64,000 nt of DNA from Komagataeibacter medellinensis NBRC 3288 (GTDB lineage Bacteria; Pseudomonadota; Alphaproteobacteria; Acetobacterales; Acetobacteraceae), in the NCBI RefSeq assembly GCF_000182745.2, contig NC_016027.1, forward strand, positions 1,821,001 through 1,885,000, given 5' to 3'. Below are positions 1 to 8,582 of the stretch, piece after piece. Position numbers and translations under genes: made by a program. The notes beneath the pieces are model-generated. The model ran no database searches. It was not told the DNA's origin and saw only the letters and a program-made list of their open reading frames with translations. Each line of letters starts with the position of its first letter. Positions within the stretch are counted from its first letter, which is position 1.

Positions 1-241
1 ATAATGCGCGACCTGAGCCATGGCCGCTGGCAGACAACACACAGCGTGAACCACGGTTCACCACCATGCACCCCGCCCGGTTTCATGGCTGGGGGGCGCC
101 ACATGCACGGCACGGGTAGACCTGCGCCCAACCGGGGGCAACCATGTCCAAAAACCGCCGCGAAATATGGCGGGCATGCATGTAATATCATGCTGACCTT
201 ACGTTGCCAGATGATGGCGACTATCACAAACGGAGTATCCT

Positions 242-781
242 ATGTCCGATCTGATCGTTGTCGGTTTTGACAACACGGCCGAAGCCACGGCCGCCCTGAC
301 CGAATGCAAGAAGCTGGAAAAGGAATACCTGCTGGATCTGGAGGACGCGGTTGTCGTAGTGCGCAGTGCTGACGGCAAGCTACACCTGCAGCAAAGCGTC
401 AATCTGGAAAAGCTGGGTGCGTCTTACGGACTGTTTTCCGGTGGGTTCTGGGGTGCGCTGGTGGGGCTTCTGTGCCTGAACCCGCTGGCGGGTTTCGTGG
501 CTGGCAGCCTTGTTGGCGCGGGAGCTGGTGCGATTGCGGGTAAGATGTCCGATTATGGAATTGATGACAACTTCATCAAGTCGCTTGGCGCCACCATTCC
601 CGCCAACACATCGGCACTGTTCGTACTGGTGCGCAAGTCGCAGCCGGACAAGGTGCTGGCCGACCTTTCACAGTTCAGGGGCCATGCCCGCGTGCTGCAG
701 ACCTCGCTCTCGCCCGAGAACGAAGGCAAGCTACGCGCGGCACTGGGGCAGCTGGCGGCGGCCCCGGCTTCCGCAGCCTGA
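242..781 (+). CDS. DUF1269 family membrane-associated protein
   Basis: A 179-residue protein that looks like the DUF1269 family, whose function is unknown. Residues 1-55 form a small alpha/beta domain (start MSDLIVVGFDN). Residues 60-100 are a Gly/Ala-rich hairpin able to span or dip into a membrane (SGGFWGALVGLLCLNPLAGF, then a GAGAGAIAG run). The C-terminus is another soluble segment. The start is supported by a CGGAG box shortly upstream. It stands alone; the next gene begins about 100 bp later. No convincing gene is seen in bases 1-241. Family assignment is from pattern memory; no enzymatic motif is present. Confidence 0.85.
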   Translation: MSDLIVVGFDNTAEATAALTECKKLEKEYLLDLEDAVVVVRSADGKLHLQQSVNLEKLGASYGLFSGGFWGALVGLLCLNPLAGFVAGSLVGAGAGAIAGKMSDYGIDDNFIKSLGATIPANTSALFVLVRKSQPDKVLADLSQFRGHARVLQTSLSPENEGKLRAALGQLAAAPASAA

Positions 782-883
782 TCCCACGGTCTGGCATCCT
801 GCCCCCGTATGGCCCTGGTGCCATGTGGGGGTAGGCACGCATCCGTGATGCCACATGCGCGGGAGTGGTGATAGGCTAGGCCC

Positions 884-2014
884 ATGCCAACCTTACGCCC
901 CCGCTGGCGCCCGTGGCGCGCCATGCTTGCTGTCAGCCTGCTGTCCTGCGCCGCGCCACTGCGGCACGCCATGGCGCAGCATGCTGACAAACTCCATGTC
1001 GCCCTGACATCGGAGCGCGTCCTCAACGCTGTGGCCATTGCGGATGACGGGCGCAGGTTCGTTTCGTTTCCCTATTGGGGCGGCGGTGGCAGCAGCGGCC
1101 CCACGGTGGCCGAGATTGACGCAAGCGGCCAGACCCATGCCTTTCCCGATGCGCGCTGGAACCACCCCGATGGCACGAAGGGTATGCTCCAGCCTTTCGT
1201 GCGGGTAAACGCCATCCGTATCGGGCCAGACGGGCTGCTGTGGGTTGTAGATTCGGGCGATGCGAATGTGGGCGGCCCGCCCAGCCCGACGGGGGGCGCA
1301 CCGGCCCGGCTGCTGGCCTTTGACATCATGACCGGCGCAGTGGTTCATGCTCTTTCGCTGCACGCAGCCAGCACACCGCACAGCTACATGGATGACATCC
1401 GCTTCCATAATGATACGATTTTCGTAACCGACGCAGGCGATCCGGCGCTTGTCGTGGTCAACCTCACCACCGGTGCACAGCGCCGCGTGCTGGCCCATGA
1501 CCGCTCCACGACCGATGAACGCCCGATGTATGCCGAAGGCAAGCTCCTACGCGTGCATGGCCAGCCTGCCCGTATCCATGCCGACCAGCTTGAAGTCTCG
1601 CCCGATGGGCAAATCCTTTACTTCCAGCCCAGTTCTGGACCGATGTGGACCGTACCCACCGCAGCCCTTGAAAACCCGGCCCTGCCTGCCACCGACCTCG
1701 CACGCGCCGTTAACCTGTTCTACAACACGCCAAGTAGCGGCGGCAGCGCCATTGATGGCGATGGCAACCTGTATGTATCGGATGTGGACCGGTTGCGTAT
1801 CCTGCGCATCACGCCGCAAGGAAAGGCCAGCACGCTGATCCATGACAAACGGCTGGTCTGGGCAGATGCCATGTGGATCGACAGCCACGGCGTGCTGTGG
1901 ATTCCGGCCGTGCAACTCAACCGCACCGCCACATTCCAGTCCGATGGTGTCTCACGCGTGCGGCTGCCGGTGGCGATCTACACCATGGACCTGCATCTCA
2001 AGCCTGTCCGTTAA
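884..2014 (+). CDS. Major royal jelly/Yellow-like (L-dopachrome tautomerase-related) secreted beta-propeller protein
   Basis: A 376-residue protein with an N-terminal signal peptide (Arg-rich start, hydrophobic stretch, cleavage probably after AMA near residue 32). The mature part has the repeating pattern of the MRJP/Yellow six-bladed propeller: RFVSFPYWGGG near residue 65, DGLLWVVDSGD near 120, YMDDIRFHNDTIFVTDAG near 170, and a late blade with GSAIDGDGNLYVSD. Bacterial members are periplasmic proteins of unknown substrate, sometimes called L-dopachrome tautomerase-related or gluconolactonase-like. The start has an AGG box a few bases upstream. It appears monocistronic, with an AT-rich gap after it. 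Confidence 0.8.
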   Translation: MPTLRPRWRPWRAMLAVSLLSCAAPLRHAMAQHADKLHVALTSERVLNAVAIADDGRRFVSFPYWGGGGSSGPTVAEIDASGQTHAFPDARWNHPDGTKGMLQPFVRVNAIRIGPDGLLWVVDSGDANVGGPPSPTGGAPARLLAFDIMTGAVVHALSLHAASTPHSYMDDIRFHNDTIFVTDAGDPALVVVNLTTGAQRRVLAHDRSTTDERPMYAEGKLLRVHGQPARIHADQLEVSPDGQILYFQPSSGPMWTVPTAALENPALPATDLARAVNLFYNTPSSGGSAIDGDGNLYVSDVDRLRILRITPQGKASTLIHDKRLVWADAMWIDSHGVLWIPAVQLNRTATFQSDGVSRVRLPVAIYTMDLHLKPVR

Positions 2015-2116
2015 ACATTTATTTTAAATAAACAATTGATAAATAAATACAAATTTTTATTTCGGCATTCTCTGAAGCTCTTTGCCTCTTGTTGAGGAAC
2101 AGGTAGCAGACAGAAA

Positions 2117-2163
2117 AGAGACGACTGGTCTAATTTTTATCTGGACACTCTGACTGGTCCTCC
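2117..2163 (+). promoter_or_regulatory. Putative operator upstream of the TetR gene
   Basis: Bases 2117-2135 read AGAGACGACTGGTCTAATT, and a half-copy TGACTGGTCC follows at 2151-2160. This matches, with one change (T for C), the core GACGACCGGTCTAAT of the two sites upstream of yqhD at 2812-2850. The position, 40-60 bp before the regulator start, suggests autoregulation. Binding is inferred from repetition only. Confidence 0.65.
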
Positions 2164-2177
2164 GTATATACACTCCC

Positions 2178-2774
2178 ATGAAGATCGCAGAAAAACATCG
2201 CGCTGCCCGGCAGCACATCCTTGAAGCGGCCCGGCCGCTGATCGGCCAGCGTGGTTTTTCGGCTGTCGGTCTGGCGCAGATACTGGATGTCGCGGGCATT
2301 CCCAAGGGATCATTTTATCACTACTTCGAGTCAAAAGAAGCATTTGGTGAGGCCCTGCTCCAGACTTACATAGATGACTATCTGATAAAGATGGATGACA
2401 TTCTTGGTGACCGCAACACGAATGCAGCGCAACGGATCACCCGTTACTGTCAATTCTGGCGCGATACCCATATCGAAGGGCAGATCGGGAACAAATGCCT
2501 GATCGTAAAGCTGGCAGCCGAAGTATCAGACCTGTCCGAACGGATGCGCGCCATTCTGGATGTCGGCACCCGTACGGTCATTGACCGGATCAGCGCAGTC
2601 ATTGCCACCGGTCAGGCGGAAGGGTCCATTGGCAATACACGGCAACCCGCGCCGGTGCTGGCGGCATCGCTGTACCAGCTCTGGCTGGGTTCGACGCTTA
2701 TGGTGAAGATCACCCACAGCTCTCCGCCGTTTGATCATGCCAGGGCAGCAAGCAGGCAGCTACTGGAAATCTAG
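2178..2774 (+). CDS. TetR/AcrR family regulator, NemR-like
   Basis: A 198-residue TetR repressor. The DNA-binding helix-turn-helix covers about residues 8-55 (ILEAARPLIGQRGFSAVG, IPKGSFYHYFESKEAF). The C-terminal ligand domain contains GNKCLIVKLAAEVSDLS; this Cys (residue 107) sits where the redox- and aldehyde-sensing Cys of E. coli NemR lies, as I recall that family. It is followed 85 bp later by a YqhD-type aldehyde reductase and then an aldehyde dehydrogenase, which fits control of reactive-aldehyde detoxification. Near-identical 21-bp motifs lie before both this gene and the next, so it probably represses itself and the enzymes. The inducer is inferred. Confidence 0.85.
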   Translation: MKIAEKHRAARQHILEAARPLIGQRGFSAVGLAQILDVAGIPKGSFYHYFESKEAFGEALLQTYIDDYLIKMDDILGDRNTNAAQRITRYCQFWRDTHIEGQIGNKCLIVKLAAEVSDLSERMRAILDVGTRTVIDRISAVIATGQAEGSIGNTRQPAPVLAASLYQLWLGSTLMVKITHSSPPFDHARAASRQLLEI

Positions 2775-2811
2775 TTTCCGGAGCATGGCAGAGTGCCCTG
2801 TTCCACGATTT

Positions 2812-2850
2812 TAATAGATGACCGGTCTATTAGAGACGACCGGTCTAATA
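2812..2850 (+). promoter_or_regulatory. Tandem TetR-type operators upstream of yqhD
   Basis: Two overlapping 21-bp sites lie just before the yqhD start at 2860. Site 1 (2812-2832) has arms TAATAGA and TCTATTA around TGACCGG. Site 2 (2830-2850) has arms TTAGA and TCTAA around GACGACCGG. They share the core GACCGGTCTA, repeated every 20 bp, and resemble the site before the TetR gene at 2117. They lie where a repressor would block transcription or early elongation. Confidence 0.7.
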
Positions 2851-2859
2851 GGTGTAAAA

Positions 2860-4017
2860 ATGCAGAATTTCGAATTCTACAACCCCACCCGGGTCCTGTT
2901 TGGCAAAGGCATGATTGCACGCCTTGATGAACAGCTGTCACCTGAAGCCCGCGTACTCGTTCTGTATGGTGGCTCCAGCGCGGAACGCAGCGGCACGCTG
3001 AATGAGGTACGAGCGGCACTGGGCAAGCGGACCTTCCGTGAGTTTGGTGGCATTGAAGCCAACCCCACTTACGAAACCCTGATGAACGCCGTGGCCATGG
3101 TACGGGCAGAAAAGCTTGACTTCCTGCTTGCAGTCGGTGGCGGATCGGTCATGGATGGCACCAAATTCGTTGCTGCCGCCGTGCCGTATGAAGGCGAACC
3201 ATGGGACATTCTGGTCAGTAAGGGCGAAGCGGCAAAGAGAGCGCTGCCGCTGGGCACCGTTGTGACCCTGCCCGCCACCGGGTCTGAAATGAACTGCCTG
3301 AGCGTGATTTCACGCCAGTCAACGGGCGACAAACTGCTGTTTTCCAACCCGTTGGTCTATCCGCGCTTTTCCGTGCTCGACCCCATGCGCACCATGAGCC
3401 TGCCCATGAAGCAGGTCATCAATGGTGTTGTGGACTCCTTCGTGCATGTGATGGAGCAGTACATGACCTATCCGGTCGACGGCATGGCGCAGGACCGCTT
3501 TTCCGAAGGGCTGCTGTCCAGCCTGGTGGAAATCGGGCCGCGTATCGTCGCCACACCGGAAGATTATGATCTGCGCTCCAACCTCATGGGGGTTGCGACC
3601 CTGGCACTGAATGGCCTGATCGGCGCGGGCGTGCCGCATGACTGGACCACGCACATGATTGGCCATGAAATCACGGCAAAATACCACATCGACCACGCCC
3701 GCACGCTGGCCACGGTGTTCCCCGCCCTGCTGAAGGTGCGGCGCACTGAAAAGCGCGCCAAGCTGCTGCAGTATGCCGCACGGGTATGGAACCTGACCGA
3801 AGACAAGGAAGACGAGCGGATCGACGCGGTCATTCGCAAAACCGAGGAATTCTTTGAAAACCTTGGCGTACCAACCCACCTGTCGGCTTACGGCATCGGG
3901 GCTGAAGGCATCAACGATCTGGTGCAGCAGCTTGAAGATCACGGCATGACCCATCTGGGTGAAAACGGTGATGTCACGCTGGATGTCAGCCGCCAAATCC
4001 TCGAAGCCGCTGCCTGA
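2860..4017 (+). CDS. yqhD: YqhD-like NADPH-dependent aldehyde reductase / iron-type alcohol dehydrogenase
   Basis: A 385-residue group III (iron-type) alcohol dehydrogenase. The start chosen is MQNFEFYNPTRVLFGKG, the family's normal N-terminus; an upstream in-frame ATG at 2818 would translate the operator sequence. The nucleotide-binding GGGS motif is at residues 93-96. Metal ligands Asp192, His196, His265 and His279 are seen in DSFVH, TTHMIGH and HIDHA, and their spacing equals that recalled for E. coli YqhD (Asp194/His198/His267/His281). It reduces short and reactive aldehydes to alcohols in the cytosol. It lies between a NemR-like repressor and an aldehyde dehydrogenase, giving reductive and oxidative routes for the same toxic substrates. 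Confidence 0.9.
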   Translation: MQNFEFYNPTRVLFGKGMIARLDEQLSPEARVLVLYGGSSAERSGTLNEVRAALGKRTFREFGGIEANPTYETLMNAVAMVRAEKLDFLLAVGGGSVMDGTKFVAAAVPYEGEPWDILVSKGEAAKRALPLGTVVTLPATGSEMNCLSVISRQSTGDKLLFSNPLVYPRFSVLDPMRTMSLPMKQVINGVVDSFVHVMEQYMTYPVDGMAQDRFSEGLLSSLVEIGPRIVATPEDYDLRSNLMGVATLALNGLIGAGVPHDWTTHMIGHEITAKYHIDHARTLATVFPALLKVRRTEKRAKLLQYAARVWNLTEDKEDERIDAVIRKTEEFFENLGVPTHLSAYGIGAEGINDLVQQLEDHGMTHLGENGDVTLDVSRQILEAAA

Positions 4018-4107
4018 TTTTGACTGGAATACCACCGGGATACAGCCACGCGAGCCACGCGCCATATCCCAAGCATAACGAACTTTATTAAGGGACAGAT
4101 ATCTAAA

Positions 4108-5499
4108 ATGGCTTACGCATCAACCAATCCTTATACTAACGAAGTTGTCGCCACTTTCCCCGATGCCACGGATGCGGAAGTACAGACAGCACTGAGCGAA
4201 GCACATGCTGCATTTGAAAGCTGGCGCAACACGTCCTTTGCTGACCGTGCAAAGGTCATGAACGCGGCAGCCACCATCCTACGCCGTGACATGGACAAAT
4301 ATGCCCGCCTTGGCACGCTGGAAATGGGCAAGCTGTTCGAAGAGTCAAAGAAGGAAGTCATTCTTTCTGCCCAGATCTTCGAATACTACGCAAATCATGC
4401 CGAAGAACTTCTGAAGCCGGAAATACTGCCGGTTGCCAACGCCGCAGAAGGCAGGCCCGTTCTGGTGCATGAACCGCTGGGCATCGTGCTTGCAATCGAG
4501 CCGTGGAACTTCCCTTTCTATCAGGTCGTGCGCATCATAGCGCCGCAGCTTTCGGCCGGTAACGCCGTGCTGCTCAAGCACGCATCCAACCTGCCGCAAT
4601 GCGCGGCCGCCTTTGATACGCTGATGGCCGAAGCGGGCCTGCCCAAAGGCCTGTTCCGCAACCTGTATGCGGCACGCCCCCACACTGCCATGATCCTGAA
4701 CGACCCGCGCGTATGTGGTGTTGCCCTGACGGGTTCGGAAGGTGCTGGCACCGTTATTGCCGGCATTGCGGGCAAGGCGCTGAAAAAAGCGACCATGGAA
4801 CTGGGGGGCGCGGACGCCTTTATCGTTCTGGATGATGCCGATGTAGAAAAAGCAGCCCGCTGGGCGGTTATCGGTCGCCACTGGAATGCCGGTCAGGTCT
4901 GCGTTTCGGCCAAGCGCCTGATCGTGGCAGATAGCGTTTATGACCAGTTCCTTGCCCTGTACAAGGAAGGTGTTACAGCCCTGAAGGCAGGCGACCCGAT
5001 GGACCCGTCTACCACACTTGCTCCCCTATCGTCACAGGCAGCGGCAGACGACCTGCGCGATCAGGTCACGCGGGCGATGGATCTGGGCGCGAAGGTCGAG
5101 ATCATCGGAGCGCCAGTGCCGGAACAGGGTGCGTTTTTCCAGCCGCTGCTCATGTCGGGGCTTGATGAAAAGAATGCTGCCCGTCACTGGGAATTCTTTG
5201 GTCCCGTTACCCAGATATACCGCGCAAAGGATGAAGCGGACGCCATCCGTATCGCCAATGACTCCCCTTACGGACTGGGTGGTTCCGTCTTTACGAAGGA
5301 CGAAGCACGCGGTGCACGGGTGGCACGCGCCATCCGCACGGGCATGGTGTTTATCAACCATCCGCTGTCACCCAAGGCCGACCTGCCGTTCGGTGGCATC
5401 AAGAACTCGGGCTATGGCCGTGAACTGATCGGCCTTGGCATCAAGGAGTTCATTAACCACAAGCTGATCAACGTGGTGGATATCGACGCGGCATTCTGA
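4108..5499 (+). CDS. NAD(P)-dependent aldehyde dehydrogenase, succinate-semialdehyde dehydrogenase type
   Basis: A 463-residue member of the aldehyde dehydrogenase superfamily, resembling the short Sad/GabD-type succinate-semialdehyde dehydrogenases. Visible active-site elements are Asn134 in PWNFP, Glu231 in ELGGADAF and the nucleophile Cys265 in GQVCVSAKR. The C-terminal PFGGIKNSGYGRE motif is intact. It follows yqhD by 90 bp with no obvious terminator between, so it probably shares the NemR-like control. The true substrate cannot be told from sequence; semialdehydes or general aliphatic aldehydes are both plausible. An AAGGGACAG-type ribosome site precedes the ATG. Confidence 0.88.
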   Translation: MAYASTNPYTNEVVATFPDATDAEVQTALSEAHAAFESWRNTSFADRAKVMNAAATILRRDMDKYARLGTLEMGKLFEESKKEVILSAQIFEYYANHAEELLKPEILPVANAAEGRPVLVHEPLGIVLAIEPWNFPFYQVVRIIAPQLSAGNAVLLKHASNLPQCAAAFDTLMAEAGLPKGLFRNLYAARPHTAMILNDPRVCGVALTGSEGAGTVIAGIAGKALKKATMELGGADAFIVLDDADVEKAARWAVIGRHWNAGQVCVSAKRLIVADSVYDQFLALYKEGVTALKAGDPMDPSTTLAPLSSQAAADDLRDQVTRAMDLGAKVEIIGAPVPEQGAFFQPLLMSGLDEKNAARHWEFFGPVTQIYRAKDEADAIRIANDSPYGLGGSVFTKDEARGARVARAIRTGMVFINHPLSPKADLPFGGIKNSGYGRELIGLGIKEFINHKLINVVDIDAAF

Positions 5500-5509
5500 C
5501 GAAACAGGA

Positions 5510-5541
5510 GAGATCGGGCACAATGATGCGTGCCCGGTCTC
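5510..5541 (+). terminator. Strong hairpin after the aldehyde dehydrogenase gene
   Basis: Arms GAGATCGGGCAC and GTGCCCGGTCTC (12 positions, one G-T pair) close a short loop 10 bases after the stop codon. No T-run follows, so it is either a factor-assisted terminator or an mRNA-stabilising hairpin. From here to 5834 I see no intact gene. Confidence 0.5.
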
Positions 5542-5834
5542 ACCCATAACGGGAAACGGTTATAAAGAAGCAGGCTGTGCCAATATTTATTGAGAGTTGA
5601 TCGAAGCAGAACATAAATCTTGATCCACATCTTACTTATTGTATTTACACATCCGCTTCGACCCTTGCACGGGGGCATATATGAACTGCGATCTCATCTG
5701 GGCAGGAAGACACTGGCGATCATGCCAACCCTGTTGAGATTGATTGTCCGCGATCAGAGGTAAGAATAGTGTCTTTTTTCAGCATTGTAGTGGGTTAACC
5801 AGACCCTGTTTGGAATTGGGGTTTCTAAAGGGCT

Positions 5835-6149
5835 GTGATGTGTTTCAAAGTTGATATGGATCGCTTCATACTGACGGATGCCCTGGACAATCTGGCCCAC
5901 TTCACGCTCATTCCCGGCCAGTATTATGACACGGTCGGCGTTGCACCCCTGCTCGAACCCGCGGATTTCGAGGGAATTCTTGCTGACAAGGCGTTTGACG
6001 TCCACTGGATCGTGGACACCATATACGCGCAAGGCGCCTACGTGGTCATTCCCCAGCGCAAAAACCGTATCGCCATGCGACGCGAGAAGACTGACAGATC
6101 ACGCGCAACCATGATCTCTCTCGTTGGCGCAATCATCAATTCAAGATAA
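5835..6149 (+). pseudogene. IS5-family transposase remnant
   Basis: A 104-residue fragment of a DDE transposase. The segment LDNLAHFTLIPGQYYDTVGV and the acidic ADKAFD motif match the C-terminal half of IS5-type transposases, followed by VVIPQRKNRI. The stretch that usually contains YKWRHLVENFF and the catalytic Glu is missing: the text jumps from RIAMRR to EKTDRSRATMISLVGAIINSR, the family's usual end. The N-terminal half is also absent. It is therefore a twice-deleted relic and cannot encode an active enzyme. It lies where a cytochrome b gene would be expected downstream of the Rieske gene. Confidence 0.75.
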
Positions 6150-6164
6150 TTCCAAACAGGCCCT

Positions 6165-6204
6165 GAAAAAAAGCTTCACCAAAAACTTCTTTATGATTTT
6201 CAGG
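6165..6204. repeat. Dispersed gaaaaaa-gcttcaccaaaaac repeat, copy 1
   Basis: The unit GAAAAAAA followed by GCTTCACCAAAAAC (6165-6186) recurs with one A fewer at 14414-14434. Both copies lie 3' of a minus-strand gene (petA here, fumC there). Here it is also embedded in an inverted repeat CCTGAAAA ... TTTTCAGG (6162-6204). I recall similar repeats in Komagataeibacter intergenic regions; the role is unknown. Confidence 0.6.
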
Positions 6205-6244
6205 TTATTTTGTGGGCGGACTGGTCACGCGCTTTGTAACATAA

Positions 6245-6874
6245 TCAGAGTTGAAGAATGGTCGAGAAATCAAATTCCTGCCCCGTCGGATTCTCGCCCA
6301 GGCGGATCAGGGTGGGAGACGGCATGCTGTATGGCGGCACCGGCAGGTTGTAGGGCGCGGGCGCACCACGGAATACCCGGCCCGCCAGATCGAATCTGGA
6401 GCCATGGCAGGGGCAGGCATAGCCCCCCGCTGTGCTACCGTTCCCTTCGGGCGTGGGGCGGTAGGCGGGCACGCAGCCCAGATGCGTGCAGATGCCCACC
6501 ACCACGCCGTAGCGTGGGTCGATGGAGCGGTGCCAGTTGGCGGCATAGGGGGGTTGCTGCAGGTCGCGGGACTGCCCGTCACGCAGGCGGGCCGTGAGTG
6601 CTGTATCCTGCAGGGAGGCAAGGGCTTCGGGCGTGCGGTGGGTAATGAAAACCGGCCTGCCCTGCCATGTCACGACAATCTGCTGCCCCGGTGGCAGGGC
6701 CGAGATATCCACATCGACCGGCAGGTGTGCTGCCGCACTGTCACGCGGGGCCAGGCTTTGCAGGAATGGCCACAAGCAGGCCCCCGCGCCGGCAACAGCC
6801 GTGGCGGCCGTGACAAGCCCAAGGAAATTCCGGCGCCCACCGGGTGCCGCGTGTGTATCCGACGCGTTTTCCAT
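6245..6874 (-). CDS. petA: Rieske iron-sulfur subunit of ubiquinol-cytochrome c reductase
   Basis: A 209-residue protein when started at [15 protein letters not shown]; longer upstream codons exist but give an atypical Arg/Cys-rich tail. A twin-arginine-like [10 protein letters not shown] at 12-20 leads into one hydrophobic anchor (about 18-36). The [2Fe-2S] ligands are complete: Cys129, His131, Cys134 (CTHLGC) and Cys154, His157 (CPCHGS). It would carry electrons from ubiquinol to cytochrome c1 on the periplasmic face. Cytochrome b and c1 genes, which normally follow, are absent; a transposase relic and dispersed repeat occupy that place. Either the complex is encoded elsewhere or this gene is an orphan. 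Confidence 0.9.
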   Translation of the reverse strand: MENASDTHAAPGGRRNFLGLVTAATAVAGAGACLWPFLQSLAPRDSAAAHLPVDVDISALPPGQQIVVTWQGRPVFITHRTPEALASLQDTALTARLRDGQSRDLQQPPYAANWHRSIDPRYGVVVGICTHLGCVPAYRPTPEGNGSTAGGYACPCHGSRFDLAGRVFRGAPAPYNLPVPPYSMPSPTLIRLGENPTGQEFDFSTILQL

Positions 6875-7176
6875 CCTGCGTTTTCTATCCCGATCACTGA
6901 CCAAAAGGAAGGGCATACACACCCGACGGGCACGTGCGAAGCACGGGAAACAGGATCCGGCTGCACGAGCACGCAATTCGCCCTAGCAGGCTGTCGAATT
7001 GGAAGCTAAAATAGATATTATCCATAACTTACTTATGAAAACATATTTCTGTTCTTTGTGTTGAAAATTCTATAATTTTTATAATTAAAGCAATTTTATT
7101 GCGTAAAAAACCTTAATCTGACAGCTTTCTGGACTGATAGACCCCGACCTGAAAAGCCCCTGTAAGGAGACCCGAC
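6875..7176. other. AT-rich intergenic region between petA and the YqaE-like gene
   Basis: About 300 bp without a convincing gene. Bases 7010-7110 are strongly AT-rich (runs such as TCTATAATTTTTATAATTAA), suitable for divergent promoters. The only clear signal is the GTAAGGAG ribosome site before 7177. Confidence 0.5.
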
Positions 7177-7365
7177 ATGCGGCTCATTCTCGCACTGCTT
7201 CTGCCCTGGCTGCAATTCTTCACCATCGGCCGCCCCTTTGCGGGGCTTGTCTGCCTTGTGCTGCAGTTTACCCTGATTGGCTGGATTCCCGCCGCGATCT
7301 GGTCCGTCTATGCGCTGAGCCAGTACAAGACTGATCGTAAGATCGCGACACTGACACGCCCCTGA
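7177..7365 (+). CDS. YqaE/Pmp3-like small membrane protein
   Basis: A 62-residue protein with two hydrophobic helices (residues 2-24 and about 26-48) separated by a short turn, ending in a charged YKTDRK tail. Size and layout fit the YqaE/Pmp3 (UPF0057) proteolipids, which sit in the inner membrane and are often stress-induced. A strong AAGGAG box lies 8 bp before the ATG. The stop is 8 bp before grxB, so the two are probably co-transcribed. Confidence 0.7.
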   Translation: MRLILALLLPWLQFFTIGRPFAGLVCLVLQFTLIGWIPAAIWSVYALSQYKTDRKIATLTRP

Positions 7366-7372
7366 GGTCGGG

Positions 7373-8014
7373 ATGAAGCTCTATATTTACGATCACTGCC
7401 CCTTTTGTGTGAAAGCCCGCATAATCTTTGGCCTCAAGCACGTACCGGTTACGGATGTTGTGCTACTCAATGATGATGTGGAAACGCCTACCCGCATGAT
7501 CGGGCGTAAGCTGGTGCCGATTCTGGAGCATGATGGCCGGTTCATGGGCGAGAGCATGGACATTGTCGCCCATATCGATGCAATGGACGGCAAGCCCGTA
7601 CTGACCGGACCAACCCGTCCCGAGATCAGCCAGTGGATCAGCGATGAGGCGCGGGCTTACACCCTCATGCTACCCCGTTTTGCAGCGGCACCCCTGCCGG
7701 AATTCGCCACTACGGCGGCACGACTGTATTTCATCCGCAACAAAGAAGACATGATCGGCCCCTTCAATGCAGCCTTGGCCGACAGTGCCGCCCTGTGTGC
7801 CAGCACCAGCAGGGCACTTGCGCGGCTGTCGGGACTGATACAGCAACCCGGTGCGGTAAACGGTACCCTGTCGCAAGATGACATTCACCTGTTTGCCTAC
7901 CTGCGCGGCCTGACAATCGTGGCGGGGCTGGAATGGCCCGCACCGGTATGGGCGTATTGCCGACACATGGCGCAGGCAACCGGCATCCCACTGCTTGATA
8001 ACATGGCGGCCTGA
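7373..8014 (+). CDS. grxB: Glutaredoxin 2
   Basis: A 213-residue protein with an N-terminal thioredoxin-fold domain, redox motif CPFC at residues 9-12 (YIYDHCPFCVKAR) and the cis-proline region KLVPILEHDG near residue 45. The all-helical C-terminal half resembles glutathione S-transferases, as is typical of GrxB rather than of short glutaredoxins. It would reduce protein disulfides with glutathione in the cytosol. It follows the YqaE-like gene closely and starts at an ATG after GAGGTCGGG. Length agrees with the E. coli protein (about 215 residues). Confidence 0.9.
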   Translation: MKLYIYDHCPFCVKARIIFGLKHVPVTDVVLLNDDVETPTRMIGRKLVPILEHDGRFMGESMDIVAHIDAMDGKPVLTGPTRPEISQWISDEARAYTLMLPRFAAAPLPEFATTAARLYFIRNKEDMIGPFNAALADSAALCASTSRALARLSGLIQQPGAVNGTLSQDDIHLFAYLRGLTIVAGLEWPAPVWAYCRHMAQATGIPLLDNMAA

Positions 8015-8110
8015 TGCCACGGGTCATGGCAGTATGCGGGATGGATGGAAACTGTCGGACCGCTCCGACCGTTTCCTATCTGACAGCCCACGCTGGCAGA
8101 GAGGCAACCC

Positions 8111-8314
8111 ATGTCATCATTACCCGATATCGTGCAGCACCATAGCCCGAGACGAACCTTTTCACCATTCGAGTCCTGGGTACGCCAGTCCCTGCGCAAT
8201 CGGTTCACCATGGTCAGCAATGAGAACCTGCCGCCGGAAATCCTGCTGCAGATTGACGATGCATACGTAACCGCCCATACAGCCACGGTCGGGCATAAAC
8301 GCACGGGGGGATAA
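8111..8314 (+). CDS. Small hypothetical protein
   Basis: A 67-residue ORF with a GAGAGG box six bases before its ATG. The product is hydrophilic, with a basic stretch (SPRRTFSPFESWVRQSLRNRF) followed by an acidic one (ENLPPEILLQIDDAY). I do not recognise it. Bases 8315-8582 after it hold no gene; the only feature is an 8-bp perfect hairpin CTGGACTC/GAGTCCAG at 8348-8368, preceded by seven T. Confidence 0.5.
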   Translation: MSSLPDIVQHHSPRRTFSPFESWVRQSLRNRFTMVSNENLPPEILLQIDDAYVTAHTATVGHKRTGG

Positions 8315-8582
8315 AGTGGCCGATCCGCTCAGGTGTGGACTTTTTTTCTGGACTCAACCCGAGTCCAGTCGATAACAGCACAGGCCGGGACACGCAGGAG
8401 GCAAACAGAATCCTGCCAATGGCGGAAAATAGCCATTTATTGTCTCTTTTCCGCACCATAAAAACAGAGTCGCAAGGTTGGGTCCGAGTTGAACGCCTGT
8501 GGATAACTCTGTTGGTTCTTTAATATCAAGGCTCTGCTTGTACAGAGTCCTCTCGTTTTGGTGATATGTTCGTAGCCTGCGC

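Noticed and set aside
4..270. ORF of 88 codons at the window start
   Set aside because: No recognisable protein features; composition and overlap with the DUF1269 start region indicate chance reading of G+C-rich intergenic DNA.
8348..8368. Hairpin CTGGACTC/GAGTCCAG as a terminator
   Set aside because: The T-run precedes the stem instead of following it on the plus strand, and on the minus strand A residues follow, so it does not fit a rho-independent terminator in either direction.
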